Below, in pieces: positions 13,515-19,334 of a stretch of DNA of 21,855 nucleotides. A model generated the notes under the pieces. It did not search any database and had not been told where the DNA came from. It saw only the letters and a program-made list of their open reading frames with translations. The position numbers and the translations under genes were made by a program. Location of the stretch: IMG/VR virus record IMGVR_UViG_3300034283_001048, positions 1-21,855 of that record. One strand, written 5' to 3'. The DNA is from a virus. How positions within the stretch are numbered: the first letter of the stretch is position 1; each line of letters opens with the position of its first letter.

Positions 13515-14857
13515 CACACGGCAGCTTATTCAGCGGAATTGGCGGCTTTGATTTAGCCGCTGAGTGGATGGGGTGGGAGAACATATTCCATTGCGAGTGG
13601 AATTCATTCGGGCAAAAAGTATTAAAATATCACTTTCCAAATTCAATAAGTTATGAAGACATTACCAAAACAGATTTCACTATTCACCGAGGACGAATTG
13701 ACATCCTCACAGGAGGATTCCCCTGCCAGCCCTACTCAATGGCCGGAAAGCGACTTGGAAAAGAAGATGAGCGACACCTCTGGCCGGAGATGCTTAGAGC
13801 GATTCGAGAAATTCAGCCGCGTTGGGTTGTGGGCGAAAACGTTCTCGGCCTTGTTAATTGGTCAGGAGGGTTGGTCTTCCACGAGGTGCAGGCTGATTTG
13901 GAAGCTGAAGGGTACGAAGTACAACCGTATGTACTTCCAGCTTGTGCCGTCAACGCACCGCACCGAAGAGACAGAGTTTGGTTTGTTGCTAAAAACACCA
14001 AGTGCGATGGATTCGTATTCGGAGAACCTAACCAAGAAGGAGCAGAAATTCGGGAATTCGGGAACGCTTGCACAGGAAGTTCAGTCGGGATTCATTTATC
14101 AGAGAGGTCTGCTTCCAACCCCACAGGCAATGGATATGATGCAAAACCCACCCCGGCAAATAACTCAATCGGGCAGAATAATAAGCAATCAAGGACACAA
14201 CGGAAGCGCACCATTGAAGGACTTAGCGATGAACGGCCTACTCCCCACCCCAACGGCAATGGACTCAACGAACGCAACGGCAACGATGAAGAGCAGCCAG
14301 GTGAAGGAGGGCTCGATGCACAGTGTAATCCTTTGCCGAGCAATGGCAATGGGGATGTTGCCGACACCGCAAGCCAGAGACGAGAAGAACGGGAGCAAAT
14401 TGAAGGACGGCAGAACACAACGGAAAATAGAACAAAAATGGACTTTTGGTCTGAACGATTTTGCGAGCATGGGGATGTTGCCGACACCAAACACAAGGGA
14501 TTGGAAGGACAATGTAGGAAACGGAAAAGATGCTCCGAGCATAGGAGTAACGAGGGGATATTCATTGGGTCAGAAAGTAAATTCAATGCTACCGACACCA
14601 ATGGCATCCGATTGCGGAGAGAAAGTAACGGGATTGGAAAATCAAGATTCACTAACGAAGCGGGCGAGATTGGAAACTGGCACAACTTCCCAACTCAATC
14701 CCCGGTTTGTACTGGAAATGATGGGCTTTCCTCCAGACTGGACTCTATTACCTTTTCTAAGTGGCGAAACGAATCCATCAAAGCCGGAGGAAACGCCATA
14801 GTGCCTCAAGTGGTTTACCAAATTTTTAAAGCAATTGAGCAGTATGAGAAAGGCTAA
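13511..14857 (+). CDS. C5 cytosine DNA methyltransferase (Dcm-type)
   Basis: 448 residues. It would transfer a methyl group from SAM to C5 of cytosine, probably to guard phage DNA from host restriction. Motif I is GSLFSGIGGFDLAAEW (4-19), motif IV is GGFPCQPYS with catalytic C72, motif VI is ENV (109-111), and motif VIII is HRRDRVWFVA (151-160). Motif X, GNAIVPQVVYQIF, is at 427-439. Between about 165 and 415 the protein is hydrophilic and repeat-like (NPTGNGYD, HPNGNGLNE, NGNGDVADT, GDVADTKHKG), where the target-recognition domain should be. That stretch also carries a long open frame in the +3 register (13653-14801), see that entry. A typical motif IX is not obvious in this frame. No cognate restriction enzyme is recognised beside it. 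The recognition site cannot be deduced. Confidence 0.92.
   Translation: MTHGSLFSGIGGFDLAAEWMGWENIFHCEWNSFGQKVLKYHFPNSISYEDITKTDFTIHRGRIDILTGGFPCQPYSMAGKRLGKEDERHLWPEMLRAIREIQPRWVVGENVLGLVNWSGGLVFHEVQADLEAEGYEVQPYVLPACAVNAPHRRDRVWFVAKNTKCDGFVFGEPNQEGAEIREFGNACTGSSVGIHLSERSASNPTGNGYDAKPTPANNSIGQNNKQSRTQRKRTIEGLSDERPTPHPNGNGLNERNGNDEEQPGEGGLDAQCNPLPSNGNGDVADTASQRREEREQIEGRQNTTENRTKMDFWSERFCEHGDVADTKHKGLEGQCRKRKRCSEHRSNEGIFIGSESKFNATDTNGIRLRRESNGIGKSRFTNEAGEIGNWHNFPTQSPVCTGNDGLSSRLDSITFSKWRNESIKAGGNAIVPQVVYQIFKAIEQYEKG
13653..14801 (+). CDS. Out-of-frame protein nested inside the methyltransferase gene (LPTP-repeat protein)
   Basis: A 382-codon frame from ATG 13653 to TAG 14799-14801 lies wholly within the methyltransferase gene, one base ahead of its frame. 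It has protein-like features that a shadow frame would not be expected to show: a segment GLWAKTFSALLIGQEGW (58-74), then WKLKGTKYNRMYFQLVPS (83-100), five LPTP repeats (154, 197, 236, 276, 313), usually followed by xAxD, plus a KTPSAMD variant at 114-120, and SQLNPRFVLEMMGFPPDW (346-363). I recall similar proteins in other Bacteroidota phage genomes and metagenomes, which suggests conservation, but I cannot check. The last segment resembles motif IX of C5 methyltransferases, so it may supply DNA-recognition function. No Shine-Dalgarno is present. The region is also stop-poor on the minus strand, so composition contributes. Whether it is translated is unproven. Confidence 0.6.
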   Translation: MKTLPKQISLFTEDELTSSQEDSPASPTQWPESDLEKKMSDTSGRRCLERFEKFSRVGLWAKTFSALLIGQEGWSSTRCRLIWKLKGTKYNRMYFQLVPSTHRTEETEFGLLLKTPSAMDSYSENLTKKEQKFGNSGTLAQEVQSGFIYQRGLLPTPQAMDMMQNPPRQITQSGRIISNQGHNGSAPLKDLAMNGLLPTPTAMDSTNATATMKSSQVKEGSMHSVILCRAMAMGMLPTPQARDEKNGSKLKDGRTQRKIEQKWTFGLNDFASMGMLPTPNTRDWKDNVGNGKDAPSIGVTRGYSLGQKVNSMLPTPMASDCGEKVTGLENQDSLTKRARLETGTTSQLNPRFVLEMMGFPPDWTLLPFLSGETNPSKPEETP

Positions 14858-15227
14858 AGAATCAGATATCTACTTTGCAATCGCGAAGTTTATGAAGCTA
14901 AAGCATCCGAGAGTACTATGGCGCTTCGACTTCAGCGCTGGCGTGAAGATGAGCATCGGGCAGGCGAAATCGCACAAGGGATTGAACCCTCATAGGGGCT
15001 ACCCTGACCTCTTCATCTGCCAGCCATCGAACGGTTATGCAGGGCTATACATCGAAATCAAAAAGGAGGGCGAACGAACGCAGCGCAAGGATGGCACGCT
15101 CTACGCCGATCAGCACCTTGAAGAGCAACACGCAATGCTGAACCACCTTAACATGGTAGGCTATAAAGCGGTATTCGGTATTGGGTTAATGGAGTGCATT
15201 GAAATAATTGAAGAGTATTTAAGATAA
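14844..15227 (+). CDS. VRR-NUC domain nuclease
   Basis: 127 residues from the ATG at 14844, overlapping the methyltransferase by 14 bases; an in-frame TTG at 14835 is less likely. VRR-NUC proteins are PD-(D/E)XK nucleases that cut branched or structured DNA. Core residues are visible: RGYPDLFI with D55, GLYIEIKKEG with E71 and K73, a later Gln (Q95), and the closing helix GYKAVFGIG. A stand-alone domain of about 100-130 residues is usual in phages. It probably resolves replication or recombination intermediates before packaging. Overlap with the methyltransferase suggests shared expression, though a restriction role is not supported. Confidence 0.87.
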   Translation: MRKAKESDIYFAIAKFMKLKHPRVLWRFDFSAGVKMSIGQAKSHKGLNPHRGYPDLFICQPSNGYAGLYIEIKKEGERTQRKDGTLYADQHLEEQHAMLNHLNMVGYKAVFGIGLMECIEIIEEYLR

Positions 15228-15239
15228 ACAACCAAACAC

Positions 15240-15497
15240 ATGAAAACAATTTACACAATATTCGCCGCTGCGATGTTATTCACCAGCTGCGAGCGATGCT
15301 TTGAATGTCGAATAATGCAGAGCAGCACCAATCAATACGGGCAGATGCAGCCTCAGCCGCCTGTTATTATTGAGCAATGCGGCATGACACGGCGTGAGAA
15401 TAAACAATACATTGAGCAGATGACAACCAGCACAACGGTAATCATTAACAATAAAAAATACACTACCGATACGCGGGTGTCGTGCAAGGAGTATTGA
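15240..15497 (+). CDS. Small phage-encoded lipoprotein
   Basis: 85 residues. The N-terminus MKTIYTIFAAAMLFTSC is a lipoprotein signal peptide with lipobox LFTS-C, so Cys17 would be lipidated after cleavage. The mature part has four more Cys residues (ERCFECR, EQCGM, VSCKEY), many Gln and Thr, and no catalytic motif. Host-like small Cys-containing lipoproteins are common in Bacteroidota. In a phage, such a protein could alter the cell surface to exclude superinfecting phages or support lysis; both are inference. It starts 12 bases after the VRR-NUC gene and is the last gene before the structured RNA. Confidence 0.75.
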   Translation: MKTIYTIFAAAMLFTSCERCFECRIMQSSTNQYGQMQPQPPVIIEQCGMTRRENKQYIEQMTTSTTVIINNKKYTTDTRVSCKEY

Positions 15498-15506
15498 ATT
15501 ATTTTG

Positions 15507-15514
15507 TATATTTG
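15507..15514 (+). promoter_or_regulatory. Promoter -7 box (TATATTTG) upstream of a structured RNA
   Basis: TATATTTG matches TAnnTTTG and lies ten bases after the lipoprotein stop. No ideal -33 TTG is seen. Transcription would begin near 15520 and run into a GC-rich, structured, non-coding stretch that ends in a T-run. Confidence 0.6.
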
Positions 15515-15519
15515 AGCGT

Positions 15520-15631
15520 TTGGAAGTCGAACCCCGAACTAATGTAAAACATTTGAAGCCCTTTGGGGGCTGCGAGGCAAGGGTAAAACCGAGCCGGTTC
15601 GACCGCAGCCATCAAAGGGCAATTTTTTTTT
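15520..15631 (+). ncRNA. Candidate structured small RNA ending in an intrinsic terminator
   Basis: The 137-base gap between genes is much richer in G and C than its flanks and holds several perfect stems. 15526-15533 (GTCGAACC) pairs with 15596-15603. 15541-15545 pairs with 15549-15553 as a small hairpin. 15558-15565 (GCCCTTTG) pairs with 15613-15620. 15568-15574 (GGCTGCG) pairs with 15604-15610. The first stem crosses the last two, so a pseudoknot or two alternative folds are possible. Nine Ts follow (15623-15631), and a -7 box lies just upstream. This fits either a phage small RNA of about 110 bases or a leader that controls transcription into the gene at 15635, whose ATG is three bases after the T-run. 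It is not a tRNA: GGTTCGACC looks like a T-loop but has no matching arm. I recognise no known RNA family. Confidence 0.62.
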
Positions 15632-15634
15632 ACA

Positions 15635-15832
15635 ATGGAAACTAATTATTTAGAAAAAATCGAAGAGGCATTAATCAATGCAGCGATTGAGAAAGAAATC
15701 GAATTGGTGCGTAATTTTTATGAAGGTACTGAAGAACACGCTAAATATCTTGAATCTTTATTAAGAAATAAAAAAAGAGAATACTGGATAAAAAGAGGCA
15801 TTGAGTTGTTTGGTAAAAATTTACCATTTTAG
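15635..15832 (+). CDS. Small helical protein, function unknown
   Basis: 65 residues, AT-rich, strongly helical and highly charged (METNYLEKIEEALINAAIEK, then ESLLRNKKREYWIKRGIEL). No known motif. The ATG is three bases after the T-run of the structured RNA, so its expression depends on readthrough or on transcription from upstream. It ends two bases before the replication-initiator-like gene, suggesting a replication link. Confidence 0.55.
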   Translation: METNYLEKIEEALINAAIEKEIELVRNFYEGTEEHAKYLESLLRNKKREYWIKRGIELFGKNLPF

Positions 15833-15834
15833 CC

Positions 15835-16503
15835 ATGTTTGAGTATTTTAATAATTTTTGGGCTTGGGCTGATGACAACCCCGAAAAAATCGACCCTTAT
15901 ACAATAGCTGTTTATATGGTTATTCTATCTCGCGCAAATCGATTAGGGTGGAAAGATAAATTTTCAATTGTTTTAATTGACCTTCAAGAATCAACTGGGA
16001 TAGCATCGAGAACAACAATGCTTAAATGCTTGCTGAAATTAGAAGAAAATGGATTTATAAGTACGGTATCTTACAGCAAAAATCAATACAAAAATAGAAT
16101 CATTTGCCTTCCATTAAATGAAAAGCACTTGAATAGCACGCGAAAAGCAAATGAAAAGCAATTGGAAAGCACGCGAACACATCATAAGACTATAAAGACT
16201 ATAAAGACTTATAAGAGTATTGATGAAATAAAAAAGGAGCATTTCGCTGATGAAAAAATAAACAGCTTATTTATCCAATTTTTATCCGAACGTATCGCAC
16301 GTAAGAAATACCCAACAGACAACTCGATTGAATTGCTAATTAAAAAAATGCGTAAAATTTATAAAACCAAAGAGGAAGTAATTGAAGGGCTCGAGGAAGC
16401 AATCGCCAACGGATGGAGCGGTTTATTTGAAATTAAACGCAACAACTCTAAACAACCAGCACCAACAAAGACACGCGCCTCGATGGGCGTTAAAATGGAA
16501 TAA
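15835..16503 (+). CDS. Replication initiator-like protein (winged helix, DnaD/O-like)
   Basis: 222 residues. The N-terminal 95 residues look like a winged helix: PYTIAVYMVILSRANRLGW, IDLQESTGIASRTTMLKCL and LLKLEENGFISTVSYSKN. A basic linker (about 96-135) with repeats NEKHLNSTRKA / NEKQLESTRTH and KTIKTIKTYKS follows. The C-terminal part has ELLIKKMRKIYKTKEEVIEG and IANGWSGLFEI, as found in phage replisome organisers. It sits just upstream of the DnaB-type helicase, matching the O-P or initiator-helicase order of other phages. The DNA of the linker holds direct repeats that could be the origin. The gene is more AT-rich than its neighbours. It would bind origin DNA and load the helicase; this is inferred from fold and context. 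Confidence 0.7.
   Translation: MFEYFNNFWAWADDNPEKIDPYTIAVYMVILSRANRLGWKDKFSIVLIDLQESTGIASRTTMLKCLLKLEENGFISTVSYSKNQYKNRIICLPLNEKHLNSTRKANEKQLESTRTHHKTIKTIKTYKSIDEIKKEHFADEKINSLFIQFLSERIARKKYPTDNSIELLIKKMRKIYKTKEEVIEGLEEAIANGWSGLFEIKRNNSKQPAPTKTRASMGVKME
16118..16177 (+). repeat. Two iteron-like direct repeats inside the initiator gene
   Basis: 27-base units at 16118-16144 and 16151-16177 are identical at 24 of 27 positions and lie 33 bases apart, about three helical turns. The core reads ATGAAAAGCA then TTG, and ends AGCACGCGAA. Their place in the linker of the initiator gene is like that of the lambda origin in gene O. They also encode a repeated peptide, so a protein-level cause is possible. 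Confidence 0.5.
16184..16218 (+). repeat. Tandem AT-rich 9-mers beside the iterons (possible unwinding element)
   Basis: ATAAAGACT occurs twice in tandem (16192-16200, 16201-16209), flanked by the degenerate copies ATAAGACT (16184-16191) and TTATAAGAGT. It lies directly 3' of the larger repeats, and A/T richness next to iterons is typical of a melting site in replication origins. Confidence 0.4.
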
Positions 16504-16523
16504 AAGCACTACGTATTAAAAAA

Positions 16524-16531
16524 TACCTTTG
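16524..16531 (+). promoter_or_regulatory. Promoter -7 box (TACCTTTG) just before the helicase gene
   Basis: TACCTTTG matches TAnnTTTG and ends four bases before the ATG at 16536. No -33 TTG is seen at the ideal spacing. If used, transcription would start inside or at the start codon, giving a leaderless mRNA for the helicase. Confidence 0.5.
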
Positions 16532-16535
16532 ACCT

Positions 16536-17924
16536 ATGAACATACCAAAGATAGAACAGGCTCTTATGTTCCTCTGCCTTAACGGCGATGATAACTATAA
16601 GGAAATCGCGCCGCAGCTTATCGATGAACACTTCGCAGACAATACAGCACTCAAAGCCTTTAAGGTTATAAACGCCATAATGAAGGACGGCAAGCAGCCG
16701 ACATTCGTTACCTTCGGAAAATACGCATTGACTGAAAAAACACTCACGGCTAATGAGATTGCCAGCGTTACCCAGTGGGGCAATGAGCTGAGTTACTCCG
16801 AGCCGATCAATGAGTACATCAGCATTCTTAAAGATGAACACATCAAGCGCAATATAAACCACATCCTAACCGAAGAGGCACTCGGACTCGGCAAGCTAAA
16901 GAGCGGCGGTGAAACAGCCGTAAACATCATTAAGCGACTCAACACCCTGATCGAGAATGGCAGCCCTACCGATAACATCATAACAACACTTCAACTTACC
17001 CACGAAGAGCGTCAAGCATACTACCGCCGCGCTGCATTGCACCAAAGCGGTAAGACAAGCGGGCTCAATACCGGCATCGCAGCACTTAACCGATTCACCG
17101 GCGGCTTCCATCCCGAACTTATAATCTTAGCAGGCAGGCCATCGATGGGTAAGACTGCCCTCGCATTGTACCACGCCTGCCAGTTCAATGAGCCGGGCAT
17201 ATATTTCAACCTGGAGATGAATCAAAGCCAGCTCTGCCAGCGGCTCATACTTCAACACGCGAACGATGCGATTAATAGCGCACGGCTACGCGATGGGAAC
17301 CTATCGCAGCCCGAGCTACACGCATTCGAAACCACGATCGGATTAGTTGAGAAGCTACCCATCACAATCTACGATAAGCCGCGATGCGGTGTGCATGAGG
17401 CAATACGCATAATGCGGCGCGAAGCACGTAAGAATAATTGCAAATGGGCAATCATTGACTATCTTCAGCTGATGACCATAGAGGGCTTCAGAGGCGGTAA
17501 TCGAGAGGCTGAGGTTGCAGAGATAAGCCGAACATTGAAAGCCGCACAAAAAGAGTTAAACATTCCAATAATCGCACTTGCCCAGTTAAGCAGGCAAGTC
17601 GAGCAACGCGCTGATAAGCGACCGATACTCTCAGACCTTCGCGAATCGGGAAGCATCGAACAGGATGCCGACACGGTTATGTTCGTCTATCGACCTGAAT
17701 ACTACGGATTGAATGATGAAGCAGGCAACGCTTATAGCTCCGATGTATTTTACCTGTTCGAGAAGCATCGGCAAGGCTCAACCGGTGAGGTACGCTTTAA
17801 GCATAACAGCACGCTCACGAGCTTTGACGATACCGGCTCGAGTGGTGGCAGTACTTTTCTACCAGTTGAGCTCGAGCCGAAAGCAATGCAGCCGAATGAA
17901 AGTTTTGATATAAGCCCCTTCTAA
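16536..17924 (+). CDS. Replicative DNA helicase, DnaB-type
   Basis: 462 residues. The N-terminal domain (about 1-165) is helical and shorter than in typical DnaB. The RecA-like domain has Walker A AGRPSMGKT (199-207), Walker B AIIDYLQLM (305-313), and the C-terminal signature LSDLRESGSIEQDADTVMFV with an Arg in VYRPEYY as arginine-finger region. FNLEMNQSQLCQRLI and ALAQLSRQVEQR are also diagnostic. It would unwind the phage replication fork as a hexamer. No primase domain is visible in this protein, so priming probably relies on the host primase. The initiator-like gene is immediately upstream. It overlaps the next gene by one base (TAATG). Confidence 0.95.
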   Translation: MNIPKIEQALMFLCLNGDDNYKEIAPQLIDEHFADNTALKAFKVINAIMKDGKQPTFVTFGKYALTEKTLTANEIASVTQWGNELSYSEPINEYISILKDEHIKRNINHILTEEALGLGKLKSGGETAVNIIKRLNTLIENGSPTDNIITTLQLTHEERQAYYRRAALHQSGKTSGLNTGIAALNRFTGGFHPELIILAGRPSMGKTALALYHACQFNEPGIYFNLEMNQSQLCQRLILQHANDAINSARLRDGNLSQPELHAFETTIGLVEKLPITIYDKPRCGVHEAIRIMRREARKNNCKWAIIDYLQLMTIEGFRGGNREAEVAEISRTLKAAQKELNIPIIALAQLSRQVEQRADKRPILSDLRESGSIEQDADTVMFVYRPEYYGLNDEAGNAYSSDVFYLFEKHRQGSTGEVRFKHNSTLTSFDDTGSSGGSTFLPVELEPKAMQPNESFDISPF

Positions 17925-18160
17925 TGACAATCGAAGAGCAACTAATTGAGCGCATGAATAACTACCATCCGAGCGAGGCAATGATAACCGATGGGTGCGT
18001 AAAATACCACAGCACCACGCGAACGCATCGAAGCTACGCAGCGCACTTAAAACACGCACCTAATGGCTCATTCGTGCGCAAGGCATACCTCAAACGCTGC
18101 TATGGGTGGCTGATGCTTTTGAAAAAAAACGGCATCGAAATGCATCACGCAATCAAATAA
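17924..18160 (+). CDS. Small basic protein, function unknown
   Basis: 78 residues, coupled to the helicase by a TAATG overlap. It is rich in His, Lys, Arg and Tyr (VKYHSTTRTHRSYAAHLKHA) and ends GWLMLLKKNGIEMHHAIK. The charge suggests nucleic-acid binding. No family is recognised. A promoter for the next gene follows its stop. Confidence 0.55.
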   Translation: MTIEEQLIERMNNYHPSEAMITDGCVKYHSTTRTHRSYAAHLKHAPNGSFVRKAYLKRCYGWLMLLKKNGIEMHHAIK

Positions 18161-18165
18161 ATACT

Positions 18166-18173
18166 TATCTTTG
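18166..18173 (+). promoter_or_regulatory. Promoter -7 box (TATCTTTG) before the RHH-like gene
   Basis: TATCTTTG matches TAnnTTTG, seven bases before the ATG at 18181. The -33 element is weak or missing. Its position at a gene gap and exact match to three other boxes in the window (305, 1566, 8074) support it. Confidence 0.65.
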
Positions 18174-18180
18174 CAATTGA

Positions 18181-18393
18181 ATGGAAAGTGAAAACATAAA
18201 GACAGGTCGAGGGGGTTACCGCGAGGGCGCTGGAGCGAAGCCGCTATATGGCGAGCCAACGGTTAACATTACCTTCCGCGTGCCTGAGTCGCATAAGTCA
18301 ACGATTCGCCGGATGGTGTACGATTACATGGATGGATTAAAGACAAACCCTAAGAACGAACCTAAGCATAATATTCCTGAGTATGGCTGCTGA
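18181..18393 (+). CDS. Putative ribbon-helix-helix DNA-binding protein
   Basis: 70 residues. GRGGYREGAGAKPLYGEPTV at the N-terminus is the GGxRxGAGxKP motif found in many small phage regulators and terminase-linked proteins. VNITFRVPESHKSTIRRMVY follows and fits the strand-helix start of a ribbon-helix-helix fold, with the beta strand contacting DNA. It has its own promoter and could control the next genes. It overlaps the following gene by 11 bases. The fold call is by motif resemblance. Confidence 0.6.
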   Translation: MESENIKTGRGGYREGAGAKPLYGEPTVNITFRVPESHKSTIRRMVYDYMDGLKTNPKNEPKHNIPEYGC

Positions 18394-18766
18394 CTTATTA
18401 ACCATACCATGTGCGATTGAATCGGTAGCCACGCGCCGCGATAAGACGATTAAGGTAACTATCGGAACGCAGGAGCTTTCACCCGAGCAAACGAGCGCAC
18501 TGTTCAACCAGTGGATGGGTGGCGTGGGTGTGATGGCATTCAAAGGCGAGCAGTTCAACTACAACGATGAACAGCTACTAAACAACCTGAAGCTCGATGC
18601 CGCCGAGCTTGGAAGTAAGACACCGAGCCAGCGGTTACGATCAACACTCTACGTGCTATTCGAACACGCACCCGAAGGGCATAAAGACTTCAACAGCTTC
18701 TACGCGGCAATGATGGAGCGATTCATTGAGATGGTGAAGAAACGAATAGACACATACCAGTTATGA
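18383..18766 (+). CDS. Conserved phage protein, function unknown
   Basis: 127 residues. Features are TRRDKTIKVTIGTQELSPEQ, SKTPSQRLRSTLYVLFEH and a C-terminal helix FYAAMMERFIEMVKKRID. I recall this combination, especially 'KTPSQRLRSxLYVxxE', from many Bacteroidota phages, where it is annotated as hypothetical. It is one of a set of small genes between the replication and packaging blocks. No catalytic motif is visible. An ATGA overlap ties it to the next gene. Confidence 0.65.
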   Translation: MAADLLTIPCAIESVATRRDKTIKVTIGTQELSPEQTSALFNQWMGGVGVMAFKGEQFNYNDEQLLNNLKLDAAELGSKTPSQRLRSTLYVLFEHAPEGHKDFNSFYAAMMERFIEMVKKRIDTYQL

Positions 18767-18966
18767 AGCAGACAGCATTAGAGTGGTATCATACAAAATT
18801 AGCAGAGCCAACAACTCAAGCAAAAGATGTAAATACAATATTCCTATTAGCCAAAGCAATGGAGAAGGAGCAGATAATAGATGCTTTTGATACTGGATTA
18901 GAAGAATGGACACCAATTGAATATTCAGATGGGCAACATTACTACAACGAAACATACAACCTATGA
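18763..18966 (+). CDS. Small conserved phage protein, function unknown
   Basis: 67 residues, AT-rich. It has TALEWYHTKLAE, then IFLLAKAMEKEQIIDAFDTG, and ends HYYNETYNL. Short proteins with 'AKxMEKEQIIDAxxxG' and a YYNETY tail are frequent in phages of Bacteroidota; none has a known role to my knowledge. Overlaps of 4 bases on both sides place it in an operon. Confidence 0.65.
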   Translation: MKQTALEWYHTKLAEPTTQAKDVNTIFLLAKAMEKEQIIDAFDTGLEEWTPIEYSDGQHYYNETYNL

Positions 18967-19334
18967 CAAGCAGACTAAGAGCCGGAGTATTGATAGATTC
19001 AGAGGTGAACGGAAAGCCGCATTATTTCGGCTACCTTACGCATCCCGGATTGGAGTACGATATAGCCGTGGCATTTACTGAAAAGGATTTGAAAGGCTTT
19101 GCAGAGGTTAACAAGTTGATACTGCCAACCGATGAACCCGAGTATAAATTCGGCGTTATATTGCCAACCGAAGACCGCGATAAGAACAATGCCTACACAT
19201 GCAAAGTATTCGCATCAGGAAAGCTACACAGCCTCGTTATCTACCCACGGCAATACAATCAAATCGTTACCAATGGGCACAGCCTTAACGCACAGCACGA
19301 AGGCCGTATATTCACCGAACTAATCACAGCATAG
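18963..19334 (+). CDS. Hypothetical protein, function unknown
   Basis: 123 residues, mostly beta-rich, with LRAGVLIDSEVNGKPHYFGY, YDIAVAFTEKDLKGF and SLVIYPRQYNQIV. No catalytic motif, metal site or membrane segment is seen. It lies between a conserved small gene and packaging genes, with a one-base gap before the next short gene. I recognise no family. Confidence 0.5.
   Translation: MTSRLRAGVLIDSEVNGKPHYFGYLTHPGLEYDIAVAFTEKDLKGFAEVNKLILPTDEPEYKFGVILPTEDRDKNNAYTCKVFASGKLHSLVIYPRQYNQIVTNGHSLNAQHEGRIFTELITA

Noticed and set aside
14092-14685. Long minus-strand open frame (197 codons) in the methyltransferase gene
   Set aside because: It is Ser/Leu/Pro-rich with no domain-like pattern, has no promoter or operon context on the minus strand, and lies in a stop-poor, repeat-rich segment. 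It does warn that composition alone helps frames stay open here.
15595-15605. GGTTCGACC, like the T-loop of a tRNA
   Set aside because: The bases on both sides do not pair as a T-arm, and no acceptor, D or anticodon arm can be placed. It pairs instead with 15526-15533.
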